Positions 1 through 5,263 of a stretch of DNA of 15,522 nt are shown here, one piece after another. The notes beneath the pieces are model-generated. The model saw only the letters and a list, made by a program, of their open reading frames with translations. It did no database searches and was not told where the DNA came from. The position numbers and the translations under genes were made by a program. How positions within the stretch are numbered: the first letter of the stretch is position 1; the number at the start of each line of letters is the position of its first letter. This stretch comes from DATBLE01 sp046732255 (GTDB taxonomy: Bacteria > Actinomycetota > Thermoleophilia > Gaiellales > Gaiellaceae): NCBI GenBank assembly GCA_046732255.1, contig JBKPMR010000054.1:1-15522 (forward strand), written 5' to 3'.

Positions 1-487
1 GTCGCAAGGTCTTGGGCGAGACGGTGGCGGGGTATGCGACCCGGACCGGATAGACCCCCTTCACACCGGGCATCCGCTCGAGCAGCGCGATCGCGCGCGG
101 GTCGAGAACGGCCGAGAAGCCGTTGAGCGTTCGGGTGAAGCGGAACTCGGGCCGGACGAGGACGCCTGCCTGCCCCAGGTTCGAGATGAACTGCTCCTGC
201 GCGGCCGCGGCCGCCGAGGTCCAGCTGCGCTCTTCTGCCTCGGTGGCGAGCCCGCCGGCGCGCTCGAGACGGTCGGCCAGCGAGAAGGCGGTGAGGACGA
301 CGAGGACGCGCTGGCCCGTGCCGATAGAGGCGCGCGGCCCGCCGACCAGGCCGTTCCAGCCGGCCGCTGCGGCGAGCCGGGACGGCGCCGGCGCGGGCGG
401 AGAACCGCCTCCGGCCGGGACGACGAGGACGGCAGCGGCGACGATGCCCGCCAGCGCCGCGAGCCCGATGCCGCTACGCCACCGCAT
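1..487 (-). CDS. Secreted subtilisin-like (S8) serine protease, 5' part only
   Basis: This reading frame stays open from an ATG at 487 to the left window edge, about 162 codons, so the gene is cut off before its catalytic domain. Residues 1-35 look like an export signal: basic MRWR, then a hydrophobic Ala/Leu/Val/Ile stretch, then a Pro/Gly/Ala-rich tail. Residues of about 100-155 (FTRTLNGFSAVLDPRAIALL, then MPGVKGVYPV) match the inhibitor_I9 propeptide that precedes subtilase domains, where the LNGFSA segment and the 'V..VYP' strand are characteristic. The family consists of secreted endopeptidases whose propeptide acts as a folding chaperone and inhibitor. The start overlaps the end of tsaD by 14 bases and no clear Shine-Dalgarno is visible, so translation is probably coupled to tsaD. 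The Asp/His/Ser triad lies outside the window and cannot be checked, so the protease call rests on the propeptide and signal peptide alone. Confidence 0.72.
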   Translation of the reverse strand, partial: MRWRSGIGLAALAGIVAAAVLVVPAGGGSPPAPAPSRLAAAAGWNGLVGGPRASIGTGQRVLVVLTAFSLADRLERAGGLATEAEERSWTSAAAAAQEQFISNLGQAGVLVRPEFRFTRTLNGFSAVLDPRAIALLERMPGVKGVYPVRVAYPATVSPKTLR

Positions 488-1430
488 AGGCGTCGAGGCG
501 AAGGGGATCGACTGCGGACGCGACGAAGCGCGCAGCACTCGCGATCATCGCGGCATTGTCCGTACAGAGCTCGAGCGGCGCGGCAGCAGCCTCGGGCAGC
601 GACGCACGGAGCTCGGAGTTGGCGGCGACCCCGCCGACGATCGCGATCCGCTCGAACCCGAGCTTGTCCGCCGCCTCGAGCGTCCTGCTCGCAAGTGCCC
701 GAACGAGCGCACGCTGGTACGAGGCGGCGAGATCGGCACGTCGTTCCTTCAGCTCCGACGGGGAGAGATCGCGAACGGCGTACAGCAGGGCGGTCTTCAG
801 GCCCGAGAAGGAGAAGTCGAGATCAGGCACGCGCGCGACCGGAAATTCGAACGCGTCCGGATCGCCCTCGCGCGCGAGGCGGTCGATCGCAGCCCCGCCC
901 GGATAGCCAAGGCCGAGCAGGCGGGCGCCCTTGTCGAACGCCTCCCCGGCGGCGTCGTCCAGGGTGGTGGCGACCACGCGGAATCCGGCCCGGTCCTGGA
1001 CGTCGAGCAACAGCGTGTGGCCGCCGCTCGCAAGCAGGCAGAGAAAGGGCGGGTCGATCGGATCGGGCTCGAGGTAGAGCGACGCAACGTGTCCGTGCAG
1101 GTGGTCGACGGGGACGAGCGGCAGCCCGGCACCCCAGGCGATTCCCTTGGCAGCGGCAAGGCCGACGAGCAGGGCGCCGATCAACCCAGGGCCGCGGGTG
1201 ACGCCGACGGACTCGACCTCCTCGAGCGCGACACCGGCCCGGTCGAGCGCCTCCCGCACGACCGGCGACACGAGCTCGAGGTGACGCCGCGAAGCGACCT
1301 CCGGCACGACGCCGCCGAACGGTGCGTGCAACTCGGACTGGGAGGCGACGACGTTCGAGAGGATCTCGCCGCCGCGCGTGATGACTGCAGCAGCCGTTTC
1401 GTCACAACTTGTCTCCAGGCCCAGGATCAT
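474..1430 (-). CDS. tsaD: tRNA N6-adenosine threonylcarbamoyltransferase TsaD
   Basis: TsaD (Kae1/YgjD family) transfers the threonylcarbamoyl group to A37 of ANN-decoding tRNAs, making t6A in the cytoplasm together with TsaB and TsaE. The protein opens with the ASKHA nucleotide-binding strand MILGLETSCDETAAAV. It carries the metal-binding pair H110 and H114 in DHLHGH, the SGGHT loop, FDKGARLLGLGYPGG, FSFSGLKTAL, and the C-terminal VGGVAANSELR and CTDNAAMIA motifs. I chose the ATG at 1430, giving 318 residues, because the family begins directly at this strand and a GAGGGG Shine-Dalgarno lies 7 bases upstream. An earlier ATG at 1496 would add 22 unconserved residues encoded through a hairpin. 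The length is slightly under the usual ~335-345. tsaB and tsaE lie upstream in the same operon. tsaC, needed for the first step, is not in this window. Confidence 0.96.
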   Translation of the reverse strand: MILGLETSCDETAAAVITRGGEILSNVVASQSELHAPFGGVVPEVASRRHLELVSPVVREALDRAGVALEEVESVGVTRGPGLIGALLVGLAAAKGIAWGAGLPLVPVDHLHGHVASLYLEPDPIDPPFLCLLASGGHTLLLDVQDRAGFRVVATTLDDAAGEAFDKGARLLGLGYPGGAAIDRLAREGDPDAFEFPVARVPDLDFSFSGLKTALLYAVRDLSPSELKERRADLAASYQRALVRALASRTLEAADKLGFERIAIVGGVAANSELRASLPEAAAAPLELCTDNAAMIASAARFVASAVDPLRLDAYAVA

Positions 1431-1453
1431 GTGCTTTCCCCTCGGGAAAGCAC
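1431..1453 (-). promoter_or_regulatory. Hairpin enclosing the tsaD ribosome-binding site
   Basis: A perfect 10-base stem (GTGCTTTCCC pairing with GGGAAAGCAC) closes on a 3-base loop and ends directly against the tsaD ATG. In the mRNA the loop GAG plus the first stem bases form the GAGGGG Shine-Dalgarno, so folding would bury most of the ribosome-binding site. This could dampen tsaD translation or act as a thermosensor-like switch. Alternatively the hairpin may be a REP-like insertion that happened to supply the Shine-Dalgarno. The base next to the stem on the far side from tsaD begins CTAG. The stem is seen directly; the function is inferred. Confidence 0.55.
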
Positions 1454-1586
1454 TAGCTGTTGTTGCTTCGACACTGGCTCGGCGCTGACGCGACACAGCT
1501 TCGAGTGGATGCTGCGGTTGTGGTCCGTGTCGTCGTGGACAGCAGTTCCAGAGCGATGGCTCTCACGTTTCACACTGCCATCACAG
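1454..1586. other. Noncoding spacer between rimI and tsaD, flanked by hairpins
   Basis: This stretch is out of character in an operon whose other junctions mostly overlap. I see no conserved reading frame, and codon bias is lost. The 8-mers CTAGCTGT (1453-1460) and ACAGCTAG (1583-1590) are exact inverted repeats, and each abuts a perfect hairpin (1431-1453 and 1590-1616). In RNA the ends could pair and leave a multibranched structure. It might be a small structured RNA, a processing site, or a remnant of a palindrome-bounded mobile unit. No promoter is convincing inside it. Confidence 0.4.
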
Positions 1587-2051
1587 CTAGCGGTTCGCGA
1601 CGGAGTCGCGAACCGCAGGGTCACGCCACATAATCAAGGCGTCCTCGCGGTTGTCCGTGTAGTAGCCGCGGCGGATGCCGCGCTGCTCGAAGCCGAGCCG
1701 CTCGTAGAGGGCGATCGCGCCCGCGTTCGAGACGCGCACCTCGAGCGTGTAGCCGCGGCGGTCGTCGTCGGCGGTCAGCTCGAAGAGCCGGCTGAGGAGC
1801 GCCGAGGCGATTCCGCGGCGCTGGCGGTCGGGCGCGACCGCGACGTTCATCACGTGCCAGGCGTCGACGTAGCGGGAGGTGATCAGGTACCCGACCAGGA
1901 TCTCGTCCTCGAACGCGCCGAGACAGACCGAGGACGGCTTCGAGAGCTCGCCGGCGAACATCGATCTCGACCACGGGGTCGGGTAGGCGGTCTGCTCGAT
2001 CGTCTCGATCGCGGTCAGATCGCGGAGCTGGAGGCGCCGAATCTCGATCAC
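1587..2051 (-). CDS. rimI: Ribosomal-protein/tRNA-operon GNAT N-acetyltransferase RimI
   Basis: RimI-type GNAT enzymes acetylate protein N-termini using acetyl-CoA; the classical substrate is ribosomal protein S18, and actinobacterial homologues are broader. The 154-residue product shows the RimI pattern: IEIRRLQLRDL at the N-terminus, PTPWSRSMFAGEL, the acetyl-CoA loop VAVAPDRQRRGIASALL, then LEVRVSNAGAIALYERLGF and RRGYYTDNREDALIMW. I chose the GTG at 2051 because it overlaps the tsaB stop as GTGA and has GAGGGGG 7 bases upstream. The usual alternative of an extended N-terminus would be Arg-rich and unconserved. The gene sits between tsaB and tsaD as in many bacteria. The last nine codons (AVRDSVANR) after the family's normal end coincide exactly with a perfect 27-base hairpin and look acquired. 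Confidence 0.93.
   Translation of the reverse strand: MIEIRRLQLRDLTAIETIEQTAYPTPWSRSMFAGELSKPSSVCLGAFEDEILVGYLITSRYVDAWHVMNVAVAPDRQRRGIASALLSRLFELTADDDRRGYTLEVRVSNAGAIALYERLGFEQRGIRRGYYTDNREDALIMWRDPAVRDSVANR
1590..1616. repeat. Perfect 12-3-12 palindrome forming the rimI 3' end
   Basis: The arms gcggttcgcgac and gtcgcgaaccgc are exactly complementary around a 3-base loop. On the coding strand the hairpin is the final nine rimI codons and is followed at once by TAG (CTAG with its last base). No T-run follows on the minus strand, so it is not a classical intrinsic terminator. It could still protect or define a 3' end before the noncoding spacer. The 27-base length equals that of the tsaB palindrome, though the arm sequence differs. 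Confidence 0.75.
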
Positions 2052-2644
2052 GCGAGTGCCCCCTCGGCGTCGGGGGCGCGAACGTAGACGGGCTCGACCA
2101 GCTCGGCCGGGCCGCCCGCCCCCGCCAGTCGAGCGTGGAAGCGTGCTCGAGGGACGTGCACGTCGCTGTCGTCGGGCGGCACGACCCCGCCGGCCGTCTC
2201 GATCGCCGTCCGGTAGCGCACGGCTCCGTCGCCCACGTACGTTCGGCCGTAGCCCACTTCGAACACGTCCGGTGCCAGGCACCGGACGTGGCCGGAATGG
2301 AGGACGAAGATCTCGCCTCGGCGGGCGTCGATCACCGGAACGGCTCCGGGAGCACCTGCCGCCAGGGCTTCGAGGGTCGAGACGCCCGCGACCGGCAGGT
2401 CGAGGGCGAGCCCGACGCCGCGCGCGGCGGCGAGGCCGATGCGGACGCCCGTGAAGCTGCCGGGACCGACGCCAACGGCGAGGAGGTCGAGATCCCTCGG
2501 GGTGAGGCCGGCCGTCCGGAGCAGCTCGTCCGCGTCGGCGAGCACCTCGGCCGCGCGCCCTGTGCGCTCGCCGAGCACGTCCGCATCGCGGACGAGCGCA
2601 GAGGTCGCCACACCAGTCGCCGTGTCAAATGCCAAGGTCAGCAT
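2048..2644 (-). CDS. tsaB: tRNA t6A biosynthesis protein TsaB
   Basis: TsaB is the non-catalytic ASKHA-fold partner that dimerises with TsaD and recruits TsaE for t6A37 formation. The 198-residue product begins MLTLAFDTATGVATSALV, the phosphate-binding strand, and has the family signature GVGPGSFTGVRIGLAAARG at about residues 58-76, plus VSTLEALAAG and VIDARRGEIFV. The ATG at 2644 lies 20 bases inside the 3' end of tsaE. The TGA stop overlaps the rimI GTG, so all three are coupled. The family is typically 190-240 residues, so this is normal length. A perfect 27-base palindrome encodes nine residues (HVRCLAPDV) in frame in the variable region after DARRGEIFV. It seems to be tolerated there. 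Confidence 0.95.
   Translation of the reverse strand: MLTLAFDTATGVATSALVRDADVLGERTGRAAEVLADADELLRTAGLTPRDLDLLAVGVGPGSFTGVRIGLAAARGVGLALDLPVAGVSTLEALAAGAPGAVPVIDARRGEIFVLHSGHVRCLAPDVFEVGYGRTYVGDGAVRYRTAIETAGGVVPPDDSDVHVPRARFHARLAGAGGPAELVEPVYVRAPDAEGALA
2264..2290. repeat. Perfect 13-1-13 palindrome inside tsaB
   Basis: The arms cacgtccggtgcc and ggcaccggacgtg are exactly complementary around one central base, so a hairpin of about 11 base pairs with a small loop can form. The 27 bases correspond to nine whole tsaB codons in frame. The core ggtgcc-a-ggcacc resembles palindromic cores I recall from dispersed repeats in several bacterial genomes; that recollection would need a database check. 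Confidence 0.7.
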
Positions 2645-3053
2645 CGCCCTCGAGCACGATCAGCCGCCGCTTCTCGTCCAGATGGTCTAACCGTACCCGG
2701 AGGCGCGGCTCGGGCAGGGATGGGCCCGCCGCCTCGGGCCACTCGACGAAGACGACAGCGTCTTCGAAGTACGGCTCGAGCGCGCCCCAGTCGGCCGCGG
2801 AGATGCCCTCGAAGCGATAGAGGTCGAGGTGGGACACGGCCACCGCGCCCAGGTAGCGGTGGCCGATCGTGTAGGTCGGGCTCGTCACCGGCTGCTCCAC
2901 GCCGAGCGCGCGGCAGGCGCCGCGAACGAACGTCGACTTTCCCGTGCCGAGCTCGCCCGAGACGGTGACGACGTCGCCGGCACGCAGGTTTCCGGCGACG
3001 CGCGCAGCGAGAGCCTCAGTCTCCTCCGGCGAGCTGGTCTCGATGCGCGTCAG
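2625..3053 (-). CDS. tsaE: tRNA t6A ATPase TsaE, apparently with a CTG start
   Basis: TsaE is the P-loop ATPase that cycles the TsaB-TsaD complex during t6A synthesis. The frame reads TRIETSSPEETEALAARVAG, then the Walker A GELGTGKST at residues 33-41. SPTYTIGHRY, HLDLYR and FVEWPE follow, all TsaE landmarks. No ATG, GTG or TTG exists in frame upstream of the Walker A motif; the first GTG (2900) would remove it. The CTG at 3053-3051 overlaps the udg stop as CTGA and gives 142 residues, the normal family size, so I take it as the start. No good Shine-Dalgarno precedes it, which suggests termination-reinitiation coupling. The gene ends 20 bases inside tsaB. Identity is firm; the start codon is inferred. 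Confidence 0.9.
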   Translation of the reverse strand: MTRIETSSPEETEALAARVAGNLRAGDVVTVSGELGTGKSTFVRGACRALGVEQPVTSPTYTIGHRYLGAVAVSHLDLYRFEGISAADWGALEPYFEDAVVFVEWPEAAGPSLPEPRLRVRLDHLDEKRRLIVLEGDADLGI

Positions 3054-3685
3054 AACAGGCCGAGTTGTACCGCGGCCGGCTCGGGCGCCGGCTCCGCGAT
3101 CAGATCGGCGAGCGACGGTACCGGCTCGATCTCCCGATCGAGCAGCGCCGGAAGCTTGGCGAAGTCCTCTTCGAGCACCTTCAGCATCGCCGGCGTGTAG
3201 AGCGCGGCGGCCGGGTGGTAGAGCGGGAAGATCGTCACCTGCATCGACCCGTACGTCACCTGCTGCGGCTGGCCGTGGATGCGGGTGATCCCGGTCTCCT
3301 TGCCGGTCAACTGTTTCGTCGCGTGGTTACCGAGCGTCGCGATCACCTTCGGCTGGATGAGCTCGATCTGGCGGAACAGCCACGGCTCGCACTCGTGCTT
3401 CTCCTCCGGCATCGGGTCGCGGTTCCCCGGCGGGCGGCACTTGAGCGTGTTCGCGACGTAGACGTCCGCTCGGGTCAGGCCGATCCCGGCAAGCAGCTTG
3501 TCGAGGAGCTTGCCTGCCTGGCCGACGAACGGGATCCCCTGTTGATCTTCGTGGAAGCCGGGCGCCTCGCCGACGAACATCAGGTCGGCGTTCGGGTGAC
3601 CGTTCCCGAACACGACCTGGGTCCGGGTCTGGCTGAGGCGGCAGCGCGTGCAGGTAGAGGCTTCCGTCCTGAGCGCGTCGAGCAT
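3050..3685 (-). CDS. udg: Family-4 (4Fe-4S) uracil-DNA glycosylase
   Basis: This enzyme removes uracil from DNA and so starts base-excision repair of deaminated cytosine. The 211-residue product has the family-4 layout. Cluster cysteines are C12, C15, C83 (LKCRPP) and C99 (HECEPW). Motif 1 is GEAPGFHEDQQGIPFVGQAG at about residues 39-58, followed by GNH at 119-121 and the closing HPAAALY from residue 157. I chose the ATG at 3685: the family starts near 'L..C..C', and a TAGACT -10 box ends 7 bases before it, which suggests a leaderless mRNA and an internal operon promoter. The C-terminus ends in QLGLF, a good match to the bacterial sliding-clamp binding motif (QLxLF), so the enzyme may be tethered to DnaN. 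The stop overlaps the tsaE start. Confidence 0.95.
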   Translation of the reverse strand: MLDALRTEASTCTRCRLSQTRTQVVFGNGHPNADLMFVGEAPGFHEDQQGIPFVGQAGKLLDKLLAGIGLTRADVYVANTLKCRPPGNRDPMPEEKHECEPWLFRQIELIQPKVIATLGNHATKQLTGKETGITRIHGQPQQVTYGSMQVTIFPLYHPAAALYTPAMLKVLEEDFAKLPALLDREIEPVPSLADLIAEPAPEPAAVQLGLF

Positions 3686-3692
3686 CGACGGC

Positions 3693-3698
3693 AGTCTA
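3693..3698 (-). promoter_or_regulatory. Putative leaderless -10 box of udg
   Basis: TAGACT on the minus strand fits the actinobacterial TAnnnT -10 pattern and ends 7 bases before the udg ATG, placing the transcription start at or next to the ATG. No clear -35 box lies 17 bases further up. The same hexamer precedes the pantothenate cluster at 4560-4565. Confidence 0.4.
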
Positions 3699-3723
3699 GG
3701 CGAGGGAACGGACAGTTCTCCTC

Positions 3724-3748
3724 GTCAAGTTCCCGCAGGGAAATTGAC
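3724..3748. terminator. Hairpin just after fmdB, possible terminator or REP-like element
   Basis: Eleven-base arms (gtcaagttccc and gggaaattgac) pair with a single mismatch around a 3-base loop. The hairpin begins at the last base of the fmdB stop codon and lies in the 62-base gap before udg. There is no T-run, so termination would have to be of the U-poor kind. The element also ends in CTAG, as four other hairpins in this window do. Confidence 0.45.
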
Positions 3749-3963
3749 TAGTGGCCGCAGCCGCAGGAGCCGCCGCAGCAGCCGCCGCCGGCCGCCGTCT
3801 GCCCGAAACTCGGCGCCGATTGCGCGCCGTGCGTCGCGAAGACGGAGAACTGCTTCTGCACCTTCGCGCTCGAGCAGTCGGGGCACTTCGGCGTCTCGCC
3901 GTTGCGGACGAGCTCCTCGAAGTGCGACTCGCATTTCATACAGACGTATTCGTAGATCGGCAT
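3748..3963 (-). CDS. FmdB-family zinc-ribbon protein
   Basis: The 71-residue protein starts MPIYEYVCMKCESHFEEL, the diagnostic opening of the FmdB/CxxC_CxxC_SSSS regulatory-protein family. A zinc ribbon is built from C8, C11, C27 and C30. The C-terminal tail is a Gly/Cys/His cluster (GGGCCGGSCGCGH) that could bind further metal. FmdB was named as a putative regulator of formamidase genes; in most bacteria its role is unknown. I placed the start at 3963 rather than an ATG at 3984, because the family begins MP(I/T)YEY and the extra seven residues are unconserved. A TACACT -10 box ends 10 bases upstream, so the leader would be very short. It is the first gene of the minus-strand group and is divergent from a GNAT gene 26 bases away. 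Confidence 0.88.
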   Translation of the reverse strand: MPIYEYVCMKCESHFEELVRNGETPKCPDCSSAKVQKQFSVFATHGAQSAPSFGQTAAGGGCCGGSCGCGH

Positions 3964-3973
3964 GTGCAGCCGC

Positions 3974-3984
3974 AGTGTAGACAT
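3974..3984. promoter_or_regulatory. Compact divergent promoter between fmdB and the GNAT gene
   Basis: Only 26 bases separate the two start codons. Opposing -10 boxes share the TA at 3978-3979: TAGACA reads rightward (3978-3983), 6 bases before the GNAT ATG, and TACACT reads leftward (3979-3974), 10 bases before the fmdB ATG. No convincing -35 boxes are visible. The layout predicts leaderless or nearly leaderless mRNAs in both directions. Confidence 0.4.
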
Positions 3985-3989
3985 ATGGG

Positions 3990-4562
3990 ATGGAATGGAG
4001 CGAGGAGCAGCTGAGGCCGACGCTCACCGGCCGGATCGTCACGCTCGACCCGATCGCGCCGGGGCACGTCGACGGCCTACGTGCAGCCGCGGCCGACGAG
4101 CGCGCCTGGACGTGGATGACGACGCGCGACACCGAGGCGTGGATCGCCGCGGCGCTCGCGGCCACGGACATGCACCACTTCGTCGTGATCCAGGACGGTG
4201 GCGTGATCGGCTCGACGAGCTACCTCAACGTCGTCCCGGAGCACCGGCGGCTCGAGATCGGCAACACGTGGAACACCCCGTCCGCCTGGGGGACGGGGGC
4301 GAACACGGATGCGAAGTACCTCCTCCTTCGGCACGCGTTCGAAGTGCTCGGCGCCCATCGCGTCGAGTTCAAGACGGATGCCAAGAACGAGCGTGCGCGG
4401 GCGGCGCTGGCGGCGATCCCGTCCGAGTTCGAGGGCATCCACCGCAAGCACATGATCGTCCGCGGCGGCGAGCGTCGCGACTCGGCGTGGTACGCGGTGA
4501 TCGACGACGACTGGCCCGACGTGAAGGCCGCGCTCGAACGGAGGATCGCGGCAGCGAGTTAG
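3990..4562 (+). CDS. GNAT-family N-acetyltransferase (RimJ/RimL-like)
   Basis: The 190-residue protein fits the Acetyltransf_3 (RimJ/RimL-type) branch of acetyl-CoA-dependent acyltransferases. LTGRIVTLDPIAPGHVDGL is the usual first strand and helix, VIGSTSYLNVVPEHRRLEIG is the central beta region, and HAFEVLGAHRVEFKTDAKNERARAALAAI is the classic helix-strand-helix where such proteins read 'F..lg..rV.l.td..N..S..al..lG'. The acetyl-CoA loop (NTPSAWGTGANTDAKYLLL) departs from the textbook Q/RxxGxG/A but matches this subgroup, which often has 'W GTG.N.EaK'. The substrate cannot be read from sequence; candidates are protein N-termini or small amines and antibiotics. The ATG at 3990 is 6 bases after a TAGACA box, suggesting a leaderless transcript. 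The stop codon overlaps a possible promoter for the next genes. Confidence 0.88.
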   Translation: MEWSEEQLRPTLTGRIVTLDPIAPGHVDGLRAAAADERAWTWMTTRDTEAWIAAALAATDMHHFVVIQDGGVIGSTSYLNVVPEHRRLEIGNTWNTPSAWGTGANTDAKYLLLRHAFEVLGAHRVEFKTDAKNERARAALAAIPSEFEGIHRKHMIVRGGERRDSAWYAVIDDDWPDVKAALERRIAAAS

Positions 4563-4565
4563 ACT
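4560..4565 (+). promoter_or_regulatory. Possible -10 box for the pantothenate cluster
   Basis: TAGACT overlaps the GNAT stop codon and would give a leader of about 32 bases that includes the GGAG ribosome-binding site of the DUF2520 gene. There is no clear -35 element, and read-through from the GNAT gene is equally possible because no terminator hairpin lies in the 41-base gap. Confidence 0.3.
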
Positions 4566-4603
4566 TATCCGTGCCCGGTATCCCCTGAGGAACTGGAGCC
4601 GAG

Positions 4604-5263
4604 ATGGTCGAAAGCATCAACGTGATCGGTCGCGGCCGAGTCGGGTCGGCTGTGAGCGCCCGCCTGGTCGAGCGCGGCGTAAAGCTGTGCGACGACGGCG
4701 CCGAGCTCGTCCTGCTCTGCGTGCCGGACCGGGCGATCGCCGAGGTCGCAGCCGGCATCGAGCGCGGGCCCTGGGTCGCGCACGTCTCCGGCGCGACACC
4801 CTTGGCGGCACTGGAGCCGCACGTCCGCCGCGTCTCCGTGCACCCCCTCCAGACGTTCACGCTCGGCCGCGGATCCGAGCAGCTCGACGGCGCGTGGGCC
4901 GCTGTCACCGCCGAGAACGACGAGGCGCGCGCGCTCGGACGGGAGCTCGCCACCACGCTCGGCCTGCGTCCCTTCGACCTGGCCGACGACGCCCGAGTCC
5001 TTTACCACGCGGGCGCGGCGATCGCCTCGAACTACCTGGTCACGCTCTACCGCGCGGCGGCGCGGCTGTTCGAGGACGCCGGCGCGCCGCCGGAGGCGCT
5101 CGTCCCGCTGATGACCAGGACGATCGAGAACGGCTTCCAGCTCACCGGCCCGATCGCGCGCGGCGACTGGTCGGTGGTCGATGCCCACATCGTCGTGCTC
5201 CATGAGCAGCGTCCGGAGCTCGAGCCGATGTACCGCGTGCTCGCGGAGGCGACCGCCCCGTGA
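4604..5263 (+). CDS. Rossmann-like DUF2520 protein, candidate ketopantoate reductase
   Basis: The 219-residue protein has an N-terminal dinucleotide-binding strand with G9-x-G11-x2-G14 (INVIGRGRVGSAVSARL), then LVLLCVPD. A helical C-terminal half carries DUF2520 landmarks: VSVHPLQTF at 78-85, YHAGAAIASNYLVTLY at 134-149 and LTGPIARGD at 180-188. The mycobacterial counterpart (Rv3603c) also lies directly before panC. DUF2520 proteins resemble 6-phosphogluconate dehydrogenase-like reductases, so a ketopantoate reductase role fits the gene order, but that is inference. The Rossmann half is unusually short: the segment between strand 1 and the VLLCVPD strand is only about 12 residues (VERGVKLCDDGA), so the usual second strand and cofactor-specificity loop seem missing. 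GGAG lies 5 bases before the ATG. The stop overlaps panC as GTGA. Confidence 0.85.
   Translation: MVESINVIGRGRVGSAVSARLVERGVKLCDDGAELVLLCVPDRAIAEVAAGIERGPWVAHVSGATPLAALEPHVRRVSVHPLQTFTLGRGSEQLDGAWAAVTAENDEARALGRELATTLGLRPFDLADDARVLYHAGAAIASNYLVTLYRAAARLFEDAGAPPEALVPLMTRTIENGFQLTGPIARGDWSVVDAHIVVLHEQRPELEPMYRVLAEATAP

Noticed and set aside
123..2087. Very long open frame on the plus strand across the t6A genes
   Set aside because: It is antisense to tsaD, rimI and the protease gene, is Arg/Ala-rich with no family motifs, and results from high GC content removing stop codons.
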